DNA of 13,593 nt, from contig CALLDA010000045.1 of the NCBI GenBank assembly GCA_937998635.1, forward strand, positions 1 through 13,593. The letters run 5' to 3'. The stretch's first letter is position 1. Each line of letters begins with the position of its first letter. Source of the DNA: an uncultured Pseudomonadales bacterium. GTDB taxonomy: Bacteria; Pseudomonadota; Gammaproteobacteria; Pseudomonadales; Porticoccaceae. Positions 7,122 to 13,593 of the stretch are shown here, piece by piece. The translations under genes were made by a program, and so were the position numbers. The notes beneath the pieces are model-generated. The model did not search any database. It was not told the DNA's origin and was given only the letters and a program-made list of their open reading frames with translations.

Positions 7122-7877
7122 GTGGCCAAATTCGAAGATTATTGTGAACGCTACAAGACCATCCGCATGGAAAGACGTGACGGCATCCTGCAGCTCACCT
7201 TCCATTCCAAAGGCGAATCCCTGCGCTGGGGCGCTTTGCCTCACACCGAGTTCGGAGAATGCTTTGCCGAGATCGGCAGTGATCGAGACAACAGGGTCAT
7301 CATCATGACCGGCACCGGCGACGACTTTAATGCCGATTTTCAACCAGCTACCGGTGGCACCAGAATCCGGCCAAAATCCTGGGATCGTATCTACTACGAT
7401 GGCAAGAAACTGCTGACCACCCTGATGGACATCGAAGTACCTATGATAGCGGCGGTCAACGGGCCGGCAATCGTCCACGCAGAGCTCGCCGTACTATGCG
7501 ATATCGTGCTTGCCGCTGAGCACGCGACCTTTGCCGATGCGCCACATTTCCCCAACGGCCTGGTGCCCGGCGATGGCGTTCACGTGGTATGGCCGCTGAT
7601 ACTCGGGCCCAATCGGGGCCGCTATTTTCTGCTCACTGGTCAGGAACTTTCCGCCCAGCAAGCCCTCGACTGGGGCGTGGTTAACGAAGTGCTGCCGAGG
7701 GAAAATCTTCTCGAACGCGCCTGGCAACTTGCCGAGCAGATCGCAGAGAAACCACCTCTAACGCTACGTTATGCCCGTGTCGCGATGACCCAGAAGATCA
7801 AACGGGCCTTGCTGGACGATCTCGGCTACGGCCTTGCCCTTGAAGGCCTGGGTGCTGGCGAACACTGGCCGACGTGA
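7122..7877 (+). CDS. 6-oxocamphor hydrolase-like crotonase-family beta-diketone hydrolase (copy A)
   Basis: The 251-residue product aligns along its whole length, by memory, with 6-oxocamphor hydrolase (CamK/OCH) of Rhodococcus, a crotonase-fold enzyme that cleaves a C-C bond of a cyclic beta-diketone by a retro-Claisen reaction and needs no CoA. Shared blocks include IEVPMIAAVNGP, DIVLAAEHATF, GDGVHVVWP and LGPNRGRYFLLTGQEL. The OCH active-site residues have counterparts: Trp36 (Trp40), His119 (His122), His142 (His145), Asp151 (Asp154) and Glu241 (Glu244). The start is a GTG at 7122, with GAGAG about 8 nt upstream. A paralogue follows 120 bp downstream, about two-thirds identical by eye. The likely role is ring opening of a diketone in alicyclic or terpenoid catabolism. 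A CoA-dependent hydratase is less likely because the OCH-specific histidines are kept. Confidence 0.88.
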   Translation: MAKFEDYCERYKTIRMERRDGILQLTFHSKGESLRWGALPHTEFGECFAEIGSDRDNRVIIMTGTGDDFNADFQPATGGTRIRPKSWDRIYYDGKKLLTTLMDIEVPMIAAVNGPAIVHAELAVLCDIVLAAEHATFADAPHFPNGLVPGDGVHVVWPLILGPNRGRYFLLTGQELSAQQALDWGVVNEVLPRENLLERAWQLAEQIAEKPPLTLRYARVAMTQKIKRALLDDLGYGLALEGLGAGEHWPT

Positions 7878-7997
7878 GGCATCACCATCACCTGAATTAC
7901 CTGAGCCAATACGGGTAAAGTGCCTTAACGTAGATAACATAAATAAAAAAAAGCAATAATTTCAAAAATTGAACTAGACAAATTGCGAGTATAAATA

Positions 7998-8756
7998 ATG
8001 GCAAAATTTGAAGACTACGCGAACAAATATCAGTACGTAGCCATGGAGCGACAGGACGGTATTTTACAAATAACTTTCCACACCGATGGCGGACCGATGA
8101 TTTGGGGCGGCGGCCCCCATCAGGAGATGGGTAATGTTTTTGCCGATATCGGCAGCGATCACGAGAACCGAATCATCATTGTCACTGGCACGGGCGAAAG
8201 CTTTATCGATGTACTTGATACCGGCAAGCTGGACAAAATCCCGTCGCGGATATTTAGCCGCATCTATTCTGAGGGTAAAACCCTGCTGATGAACTTGCTT
8301 AATATCGAGGTGCCGATGATTGCCGCGATTAACGGCCCGGCGACGGTGCATGCAGAGCTTGGTGTGCTTTGCGACATCGTCCTTGCCGCTGAGCACGCTA
8401 CATTTGCAGACGCACCGCATTTTACCGACGGCATTGTTCCCGGCGACGGCGTCCATCTTGTCTGGCCTTTGTTGCTTGGTCCCAACCGCGGACGCTACTT
8501 TCTACTCACCGGCCAGCACCTGTCGGCACAGGAAGCCCTCGATCTCGGCGTGGTTAACGAAGTGCTGCCAAAAGATGAATTACTGGAGCGTGCCTGGGAA
8601 CTGGCTCGGCTCTTAGTGGCCAGGCCACCACTCACCCTGAAGTACACGCGCGTCTTACTGACCCAGCAACTTAAGCGCATGATGCTTGACGATCTCGGTT
8701 ATGGCCTGGCCCTGGAAGGTCTTGCTGCCAGCGACTACTGGCCCGGCGAGAGTTAG
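7998..8756 (+). CDS. 6-oxocamphor hydrolase-like crotonase-family beta-diketone hydrolase (copy B)
   Basis: The 252-residue paralogue of the preceding gene shares the same first seven residues (MAKFEDY) and about two-thirds identity by eye. The OCH-type active-site set is present: Trp36, His118, His141, Asp150 and Glu240. The two copies differ most at residues 31-40 and 68-88, regions that in OCH line the substrate pocket, so they may act on different diketones or opposite stereoisomers, or form mixed oligomers. The start is the ATG at 7998; a weak GCGAG lies upstream. The 120-bp gap after copy A is AT-rich with no clear terminator, so one transcript could cover both. The C-terminal end overlaps the open frame that leads into yajQ, but the yajQ gene itself begins 199 bp later. 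Confidence 0.88.
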   Translation: MAKFEDYANKYQYVAMERQDGILQITFHTDGGPMIWGGGPHQEMGNVFADIGSDHENRIIIVTGTGESFIDVLDTGKLDKIPSRIFSRIYSEGKTLLMNLLNIEVPMIAAINGPATVHAELGVLCDIVLAAEHATFADAPHFTDGIVPGDGVHLVWPLLLGPNRGRYFLLTGQHLSAQEALDLGVVNEVLPKDELLERAWELARLLVARPPLTLKYTRVLLTQQLKRMMLDDLGYGLALEGLAASDYWPGES

Positions 8757-8871
8757 CGCCAACGAAACGCTCGTCAATCGTCACGTTAGGCCGACATACC
8801 AGCTGCTCAAGGAGAAGAGCGAATTAATTGCGCTAGCTAACAATCAGGCACAATTCCTCACTCGCTCCACT

Positions 8872-8886
8872 AAACCAGCCTGGTTT
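8872..8886. promoter_or_regulatory. 15-bp palindrome between copy B and yajQ
   Basis: The arms AAACCAG and CTGGTTT match perfectly around a single central C. It lies 116 bp after copy B and 70 bp before yajQ. It may be an operator or a small hairpin; there is no T run to make it an intrinsic terminator. Confidence 0.3.
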
Positions 8887-8955
8887 GGTACCTTGTCTAA
8901 AAACAAGCAGCCTGCAAAAATGACAAGCTACGAAATCACATCAGGATTAAAATCA

Positions 8956-9441
8956 ATGCCCTCTTTTGACATAGTCTCCGAAGTTGAAACAGCCGAGATA
9001 CTCAACGCCGCAGAAAATTCAGAGCGCGAACTCGCCACCCGCTTTGACTTTCGCGGCGTAAAGGCCAGCATTGATTTGAAAGATGAGGTGATCACCCTCT
9101 CTGCGGAAGCCGACTTCCAGTGTCGACAGATGCTCGACATCGTCAGTAAGAATCTGGTAAAGCGCGGTATTGACCCCAACAGTATCGACGCCGATGACGA
9201 CTGTGAGCACAGCGGTAAAACCTACTCCCTCGCCGTGCGTTTCAAACAGGGTATCGATCAACCGACCGCCAAAAAACTGGTCAAGTTAGTGAAAGACTCG
9301 AAGATAAAAGTTCAAACCGCCATACAAGGGGAAAAGATCAGAGTCACCGGGAAGAAGCGGGATCTGCTACAGGAGGTAATTGCCCTCGTCCGCGCAGCCG
9401 AACTAGGGCAGCCCTTTCAGTTCGAAAACTTCAGAGATTAA
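8956..9441 (+). CDS. yajQ: YajQ family cyclic di-GMP-binding / nucleotide-binding protein (DUF520)
   Basis: The 161-residue product closely follows E. coli YajQ (163 residues): it starts MPSFDIVSEVE, contains RFDFRGVKAS, LVKRGID, HSGKTYSLAVRFKQGI, KLVKDSKIKVQTAIQGEKIRVTGKKRD, and ends LGQPFQFENFRD. The family has two ferredoxin-like domains and binds nucleotides; cyclic di-GMP binding was shown for homologues in Xanthomonas and Pseudomonas. The start is the ATG at 8956 because similarity begins there and AGGA lies about 9 nt upstream; the frame stays open back to 8686 but that part is unrelated. This is a conserved core gene and probably has no part in the surrounding catabolic pathway, even though it lies between two of its gene groups. 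Confidence 0.95.
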   Translation: MPSFDIVSEVETAEILNAAENSERELATRFDFRGVKASIDLKDEVITLSAEADFQCRQMLDIVSKNLVKRGIDPNSIDADDDCEHSGKTYSLAVRFKQGIDQPTAKKLVKLVKDSKIKVQTAIQGEKIRVTGKKRDLLQEVIALVRAAELGQPFQFENFRD

Positions 9442-9540
9442 GCGCGCAAGCCATACTGTCATCTAATGGCGGCCTACCCTGTATGAAGAGCCTCATATGA
9501 CAACTCTCGTATAGACGTTTTATAGGGTCACAAGCCTGGA

Positions 9541-9552
9541 TGATGTACATCA
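9541..9552. promoter_or_regulatory. 12-bp palindrome upstream of the Baeyer-Villiger monooxygenase gene
   Basis: TGATGTACATCA is a perfect 12-bp palindrome 117 bp upstream of the monooxygenase start, in a 227-bp gap after yajQ. It could be an operator. A few such palindromes are expected by chance in a window of this size, so confidence is low. Confidence 0.25.
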
Positions 9553-9668
9553 AAAATTAATACGCTAAGCTGATTTACTCGATACCAAATCCCATTATTC
9601 GTGCCGTTTTAAGGCAAAATACCCGCCTAAAATATTACCAACCGCAATCGACATATAGAGGAGGCCTT

Positions 9669-11171
9669 ATGGGCCAGGCTGAGAACATCGCAGATTTAAA
9701 TTCATGCTGGGCTAAAGAAGGTCGAACGCCGCGTATCGCCATTGTCGGTGCCGGTTTATCTGGGATTGGTGCGGTCATCGCCCTGCGCAAAGCCGGTTAT
9801 AGCGATCTCACGGTCTATGAAAAGGCCGAGCGCATCGGGGGCACCTGGCGGGACAACCGCTACCCCGGCCTGTCGTGCGATGTACCGTCCTACTGGTATT
9901 CCTACTCTTTCGAACCCAATGCCGACTGGTCTCACCGCTTCTCTTATGGACCAGAAATCCTCAAATATATTGATCATGTCGCCGAAAAATACGACCTTAT
10001 GTCAGCCACCAGATTAAACAGCCCGGTCACAGAGCTCACTTACCTGGGGCCGAAATGGCGATTAAAAGCCGAGGGCCACGACACTCAAATTTTTGACTTT
10101 GTGATTTCTGCCACCGGCATTCTCCACCACCCCGCCTATCCGGATATCGCCGGTCTGGATTCCTTTAAAGGCGCGATGTTTCACACCACCCGCTGGGACG
10201 ACTCCGTAGCACTGGAGGGCAAAAGAGTGGGAATTATTGGTACCGGCTCTACATCGGCACAAATCGTCGGGGAAATCACCAAAAAAGTCGGCCATATGAC
10301 GGTATTTCAGCGTACGCCCCACTGGGTAGCGCCATTGCCGCAAAAAGAATATGGGCCCATCTGGAAAACCATCCTGCGCACCTTTCCAGCCCTGCATCTC
10401 TTTCTTGTCTGGTTCTACAAGCGCTTAATGTTGACCACATTTGCAAAAGCGACCATAGGCGATGTCAAAGAACAACAAAAAATTCAGCAAGCCTGCCTGA
10501 ACATGCTCGAAAAGACCGTACCTGACCCGGAGCTCCGCGCCAAGCTAACCCCCGATTACAAGGCAACCTGTAAACGCTTAATTTTTTGCTCTGATTTTTA
10601 TCCGGCCATCAGTCGCGACAATGCCGAGCTGGTCACTGCCGGGATTACCGCCATCGAGCCAGACGGGGTACGCACCGAAGATGGGCGCTTACACGAACTG
10701 GACGTGCTGGTACTGGCCACAGGATTTAAAGTCTCAGAATTTATCTTACCGACCAAAGTCTATGGCGAAAATAACCTTGAACTAAGCAAACAATGGGACG
10801 GCGCGCCCCGTGCCCACCGAGCCATGACCATACCGGGCTTCCCAAACTTCTGGATGCTCGAAGGCCCCACCGGCCCGGTTGGCAACTTATCGTTAATCTC
10901 CATTACTGAAAATCAGATCGCTTATATGATCCAGTGTCTGGATAAAATGAAAGCAGAAAAAGCGGCCAGTATTGAGGTAAAATCAGAGGCCTTTGAGTCA
11001 CTCAACCGAGAAATGGCAGAAGCCGTTCGCACCACCACATGGGCCACTGGCGGCTGTACAAGCTGGTACATCGACAAAACCGGAATCCCGAATCTTTATC
11101 CCTGGCATCCCAGTCGCTTCTATAAAGAAATGGAACAGGTGGATTTTTCTGAATATAAGCTGACAAGTTAA
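9669..11171 (+). CDS. Type I Baeyer-Villiger monooxygenase (FAD/NADPH)
   Basis: The 500-residue product has the full set of type I BVMO signatures: the FAD Rossmann motif GAGLSG (27-32), the diagnostic fingerprint FKGAMFHTTRWD (166-177, fitting FxGxxxHxxxWP/D), the second dinucleotide motif GTGSTS (191-196), and ATGF at 350-353. These enzymes insert an oxygen next to a ketone, giving a lactone or ester, using NADPH and O2. A hydrophobic stretch near 238-256 is part of the normal fold rather than clear evidence of membrane anchoring. The start is the ATG at 9669, with GAGGAGG 5 nt upstream. A phosphotriesterase-family hydrolase gene follows after 194 bp on the same strand, a natural partner for opening the lactone. 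The substrate is unknown; cyclic ketone or steroid-like compounds are typical. Confidence 0.93.
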   Translation: MGQAENIADLNSCWAKEGRTPRIAIVGAGLSGIGAVIALRKAGYSDLTVYEKAERIGGTWRDNRYPGLSCDVPSYWYSYSFEPNADWSHRFSYGPEILKYIDHVAEKYDLMSATRLNSPVTELTYLGPKWRLKAEGHDTQIFDFVISATGILHHPAYPDIAGLDSFKGAMFHTTRWDDSVALEGKRVGIIGTGSTSAQIVGEITKKVGHMTVFQRTPHWVAPLPQKEYGPIWKTILRTFPALHLFLVWFYKRLMLTTFAKATIGDVKEQQKIQQACLNMLEKTVPDPELRAKLTPDYKATCKRLIFCSDFYPAISRDNAELVTAGITAIEPDGVRTEDGRLHELDVLVLATGFKVSEFILPTKVYGENNLELSKQWDGAPRAHRAMTIPGFPNFWMLEGPTGPVGNLSLISITENQIAYMIQCLDKMKAEKAASIEVKSEAFESLNREMAEAVRTTTWATGGCTSWYIDKTGIPNLYPWHPSRFYKEMEQVDFSEYKLTS

Positions 11172-11202
11172 ACAACGGCTCAGTTCTCGCGGGGCTAATC
11201 CA

Positions 11203-11244
11203 GCAATCGTTTACTACATTGCCGAGACTTCTAATGTCGATTGC
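11203..11244. other. Bulged hairpin between the monooxygenase and PTE-family genes
   Basis: GCAATCG (11203-11209) pairs with CGATTGC (11238-11244), and ACATT (11216-11220) with AATGT (11233-11237), giving a stem with a 6-nt bulge and a 12-nt loop. It could be structured leader or intercistronic RNA. There is no T run. Function is not established. Confidence 0.3.
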
Positions 11245-11365
11245 TCACTCTTCAGCATCTCTACCGAGGTCGATAATCTGAACTAGAACTCAGTGGACAT
11301 CTGGTGCAATATCTCTCAGCAAGTCAAATATTCGTACAATCATAATTAGGTACAGGGGAACTATC

Positions 11366-12334
11366 ATGGAAATCAATTCAGTTTTAGGCCCAATCAATGT
11401 CGAAAGCCTGGGCACCACCTTGATTCACGAACACTTAAGTATTGGCTGGCCGGGCTGGGAACTTGACCATCAGGATTTTGACCGCAAAAAAGAAGGCGCC
11501 AGAATTGCAGACAAGCTCAAAGAGATCCGGGATCTGGGCATTACCAGCTTCGTCGATCCCTGCCCCATGGAGCTGGGTCGCGATCCTGAATTTGCCGCCG
11601 AAATGTCAGAAAAATCCGGTATACAGATCGTCGTCGCCACCGGTTTATACAATGACGCACTGGGTATTCCCCAGCATTTCCGGCTGATGGACATCGATGG
11701 TATCGCTGAGCAGTACGTTAGCGAAATCCAGGACGGGATCGGCAAAACCGGCATCAAGGCCGGCATCATCAAAACCGCCAGCGGTGGCATCTACGGCGTC
11801 ACGCCGCCGGGCCAGGGTATTCAGGAATCCGAGATAAAATGTCTACGAGCCGCAGCGCGGGCGAGCAACGCGACCGGTACACCCATTCTCTGTCCCAACG
11901 ACGAGATGGAACCCTTTGGCCGCGAAACCCTGGATATTTTCGAGGAAGAGAAAGTCGATTTTAACAAAGTGCTGATTGGTCACGCCTGCGGTGTGGGTGA
12001 TATGCGTTACTATTTTGACATCCTTGAGCGCGGTGCGTGGCTGGGTTTTGACCGCTTCGGCATTGAATCCATCGCCTCGGACAAACTCCGGCTCGCCTCA
12101 CTGTTAGGACTAATGGCCGTCGGCTATGACCGTATTATGCTGTCCCATGACTCGCTGCAATGCTGGCGTGGTCGCGATACCGGCGTGCTGGATGGCATGG
12201 TCGCCGCATCGCCTAACTGGGACCTCGCCCATATCTCACGCAACATTTTGCCTGCAATGCGCGAGGCCGGTGTGAGCCAGGATGAAATCGATACCTTGAT
12301 GATAAAAAACCCCTGTAGCTATTTCAAAAAATAA
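11366..12334 (+). CDS. Phosphotriesterase-family metal-dependent hydrolase (likely lactonase or esterase), one metal ligand missing
   Basis: The 322-residue product belongs to the PTE family of the amidohydrolase fold (COG1735). Visible metal-site residues: His21 and His23 (HEH), Lys136 in AGIIKTASG (the carbamylated bridging Lys), His206 in LIGHACG and Asp262 in MLSHDS. The ligand normally supplied after beta-strand 5 (His201 in PTE, in a PxxTH-type context) is not there: the matching segment reads GTPILCPNDE, with Pro177 at the aligned position. Known relatives hydrolyse lactones, esters or organophosphates. The start is the ATG at 11366, with AGGGGA about 8 nt upstream. Being next to a Baeyer-Villiger monooxygenase, it may open the lactone made by that enzyme. 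The missing His could mean a mononuclear site, altered ligands or a different reaction. Confidence 0.88.
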   Translation: MEINSVLGPINVESLGTTLIHEHLSIGWPGWELDHQDFDRKKEGARIADKLKEIRDLGITSFVDPCPMELGRDPEFAAEMSEKSGIQIVVATGLYNDALGIPQHFRLMDIDGIAEQYVSEIQDGIGKTGIKAGIIKTASGGIYGVTPPGQGIQESEIKCLRAAARASNATGTPILCPNDEMEPFGRETLDIFEEEKVDFNKVLIGHACGVGDMRYYFDILERGAWLGFDRFGIESIASDKLRLASLLGLMAVGYDRIMLSHDSLQCWRGRDTGVLDGMVAASPNWDLAHISRNILPAMREAGVSQDEIDTLMIKNPCSYFKK

Positions 12335-12371
12335 AGTTGCAGGGAATCTCCTGGAAATATAATATTTGTCA

Positions 12372-12396
12372 GTGGAGCTGGCGGCATCGGCTCCAC
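12372..12396 (+). terminator. Possible terminator hairpin after the PTE-family gene
   Basis: GTGGAGC (12372-12378) pairs with GCTCCAC (12390-12396) around an 11-nt loop, 38 bp after the stop codon. Only ATTT follows, so the T run is weak. Confidence 0.3.
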
Positions 12397-12500
12397 ATTT
12401 CTGCAGAGCTTGGTAGTGACCGCACACTCGATCAATTAGTGTAAGGATTGACCACGAAGTCACGTTCTTGCGGGTAAACAAAGACTACTAATCTAGACCC

Positions 12501-12534
12501 GACCCTCTGCATCGTTTGACCCTCTGCATCGTTT
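12501..12534. repeat. Perfect 17-bp tandem duplication
   Basis: GACCCTCTGCATCGTTT occurs twice without a gap (12501-12517 and 12518-12534). The core CTGCATCGTTT recurs at 13258-13268, beside the 20-bp repeat cluster, hinting at a shared repeat origin. Confidence 0.85.
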
Positions 12535-12733
12535 AGCCAGCGATGAGCAGATTCGCTTACCTTTGTGAGCCGCTGCCAGTGACCTTTCCCCCAAAAATTT
12601 ACAAACGTACGTTTTCGCGCACGCAATGTCAGCGGGCTTTTGGCCTTTAACGTCTAATTAACCTGCTGTTGAAAACGCTAGACTGAAGCGTAGCGCAAGG
12701 AGGACTCAGTTAACGGGCAGGTTGATCTATTGC

Positions 12734-13210
12734 CTAGGCGTCATCTTGATACTTAGGGAGCACCTGAGTTTCAACATAAGTAACGAAATCTTCACTGAAG
12801 TTATAGGGGCGATTCCGCCACCACGTTCTAACACCAGGCGCAGCAAGTAACGTATCTAAGGTCTTTTTCTCATACTCCCAAAGGGTCATATCGCCCGTGC
12901 CGTGCTGGCTCTGAAATTTTATTACATCCAATACTCGAAAAGTGGCATGCATAAAGAAGCCGAACTGATATTGCTCTTCTTCTGAAAGTTTTTCGTACGC
13001 TTCATTACCTAAGCGAAACACTCTTGCTAAATCGGCATCTCCGGCCACCGCTAAGTTTATTTCGTTGAAGGAGTCCGTAACACCATGGTAGTTAGCGCTG
13101 CGTATTTCTTCAGTGTTCTGGCGTATTTGTCGCGATAGGTAAACTAAAGTAATTAGCACCGCAAGCGCACCAAGGACTTCGGCACCGCCCGTGATTGTGT
13201 CCCAGTTCAT
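12734..13210 (-). CDS. Membrane-anchored protein of unknown function
   Basis: The 158-residue product has one hydrophobic segment near the N-terminus (about residues 8-25, GGAEVLGALAVLITLVYLSRQIR) followed by a basic stretch and a mostly helical soluble part with acidic segments such as KLSEEEQYQF and KYQDD at the end. This layout (short N-terminus, one helix, cytoplasmic body) is common in small uncharacterised membrane proteins of marine gammaproteobacteria; I cannot name a function. The start is the ATG at 13210, with GAGGT about 7 nt upstream. It stands alone between a gene-poor stretch and a repeat cluster and is not obviously tied to either the catabolic genes or the prpF-like gene. Confidence 0.75.
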   Translation of the reverse strand: MNWDTITGGAEVLGALAVLITLVYLSRQIRQNTEEIRSANYHGVTDSFNEINLAVAGDADLARVFRLGNEAYEKLSEEEQYQFGFFMHATFRVLDVIKFQSQHGTGDMTLWEYEKKTLDTLLAAPGVRTWWRNRPYNFSEDFVTYVETQVLPKYQDDA

Positions 13211-13277
13211 ACTGTTACCTCGTGACGCCTGGCGCCCTTAACAAGACGTGCAGCCTGCTGCATCGTTTTTGATTTGC

Positions 13278-13366
13278 GCAGATCTGGGATCAGGCCTACA
13301 GCAGATCTGGGGTCACAGCAGATCTGGGGTCAGGCCTAGAATTGCAGCAGATCTGGGGTCAGGCCT
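13278..13366. repeat. Cluster of four copies of a 20-bp repeat
   Basis: The unit GCAGATCTGGGGTCAGGCCT occurs in full at 13318-13337 and 13347-13366, with one mismatch at 13278-13297, and truncated to 15 bp at 13301-13315. GAATTG follows the last two copies, one or two bases downstream. Motifs of this kind recur between genes in many gammaproteobacterial genomes, often near Y1-type (REP-associated) transposases, as I recall. No transposase is seen here. The cluster lies between two minus-strand genes, in the 224-bp gap 13211-13434. Confidence 0.85.
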
Positions 13367-13434
13367 CGAATTGTAGTTACCTTGCAAATATAAAAAGTAT
13401 GAATGATGTTACCCCGCTTGGTTGTATCAAACTC

Positions 13435-13593
13435 CTAAAACACATCCCCAGGCACCCGAACCCAACCTTCCATCAACACCCGCGCACTACGACTCATGCT
13501 CGCCTTATTCACTACCCATTCACCATCAACCTGACTCGCTTGAGCACCGACTTTCAAGGTGCCGGAGGGGTGACCAAAGCGCACGGCATCGCG
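13435..13593 (-). CDS. prpF: PrpF-family protein, C-terminal end only (partial, enters from right edge)
   Basis: Fifty-two codons and a TAG stop (13437-13435) are open from the right edge. The peptide contains VRFGHPSGTLKVGA and MSRSARVLMEGWVRVP, which fit the C-terminus of PrpF and its relatives, where the GHPSG loop and an RTARxLM-type ending are conserved. PrpF is a 2-methylaconitate cis-trans isomerase working with AcnD in the methylcitrate cycle for propionate; close relatives include 4-oxalomesaconate tautomerase. Most of the protein (about 390 residues) lies outside the window, so the exact member cannot be fixed. A repeat cluster sits 68 bp downstream of the stop. Confidence 0.8.
   Translation of the reverse strand, partial: RDAVRFGHPSGTLKVGAQASQVDGEWVVNKASMSRSARVLMEGWVRVPGDVF

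Larger units (their letters stand above)
12335..12733. other. 399-base stretch without a convincing gene
   Basis: This convergent interval holds a hairpin (12372-12396), a 17-bp perfect tandem duplication (12501-12534), a 12-bp palindrome AAACGTACGTTT (12603-12614), and a loose inverted repeat TTAACCTGC / GCAGGTT near 12659-12667 and 12718-12724. A minus-strand 64-codon frame at 12432-12626 has a TTG start, and the 17-bp duplication within it would have shifted its frame, so I do not call it a gene. The segment may be decayed sequence. Confidence 0.5.

Noticed and set aside
7969..7995. TTGAAC and TATAAA as a promoter for copy B
   Set aside because: The spacing is only 15 bp and the -10-like box would lie 2 nt before the start codon, leaving no room for a leader.
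8686..8955. N-terminal extension of yajQ overlapping the end of copy B
   Set aside because: YajQ similarity starts exactly at the ATG at 8956, and the overlapping part is out of frame with the diketone hydrolase.
9644..11244. Shared 11-bp word GCAATCGACAT upstream of the BVMO and, inverted, upstream of the PTE-family gene
   Set aside because: Many 11-bp matches are expected by chance across both strands of a window this long, and one copy is part of a hairpin.
12432..12626. 64-codon minus-strand ORF
   Set aside because: It starts at TTG with no clear ribosome site, has no recognised family, and contains a 17-bp tandem duplication that is not a multiple of three.
12649..12740. Possible integron attC site from inverted AACCTGC / GCAGGTT and nearby GTCTAA
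   Set aside because: The ends do not fit the RYYYAAC and GTTRRRY core sites, and no integrase or cassette array is visible.

Overview
The window looks like chromosomal DNA of a free-living, probably marine, gammaproteobacterium, of the kind found in the Cellvibrionales/Spongiibacteraceae/Halieaceae. This rests on protein resemblance recalled without a search: the mnmH-selD selenium pair with a flavoprotein-type SelD N-terminus, YajQ, a DUF1289 protein, a PrpF-like C-terminus, and an accessory set of ketone- and lactone-processing enzymes. Base composition is moderate and codon use looks even across the genes. No tRNA, rRNA, CRISPR array, transposase or phage gene is visible.

Left block (1-2440, all minus strand): DUF1289 protein, then mnmH (tRNA 2-selenouridine synthase), then a 37-codon leader-like ORF, then the N-terminal flavoprotein part of a SelD-type fusion that runs off the window. 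This is a small selenium operon.

Central accessory block (2639-12334): an iron-dependent alcohol dehydrogenase (plus); a minus-strand cluster of SnoaL-like protein, phytanoyl-CoA-dioxygenase-family oxygenase, Gfo/Idh-SAF oxidoreductase and a possible small ORF; then, divergently, two tandem crotonase-fold enzymes that match 6-oxocamphor hydrolase, with its catalytic residues intact; yajQ; a type I Baeyer-Villiger monooxygenase; and a phosphotriesterase-family hydrolase. Read together, the non-housekeeping genes suggest catabolism of an alicyclic or terpenoid ketone: oxygen insertion next to a ketone (BVMO), hydrolysis of a lactone or ester (PTE-like), retro-Claisen cleavage of a cyclic beta-diketone (6-oxocamphor hydrolase-like pair), alcohol oxidation (Fe-ADH), and a further hydroxylation (PhyH-type). 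The substrate is not known and the pathway is an inference.

Right block (12335-13593): a 399-base stretch with no convincing gene but a perfect 17-bp tandem duplication; a membrane-anchored protein of unknown function (minus); four copies of a 20-bp repeat; and the last 52 codons of a prpF-like gene entering from the right (minus).

The most unusual points are the duplicated 6-oxocamphor hydrolase-like genes with divergent substrate-pocket segments, the phosphotriesterase homologue lacking one normally invariant metal-ligand histidine, and the leader ORF that carries an in-frame pentapeptide repeat and stops 2 nt before the selD-type gene.
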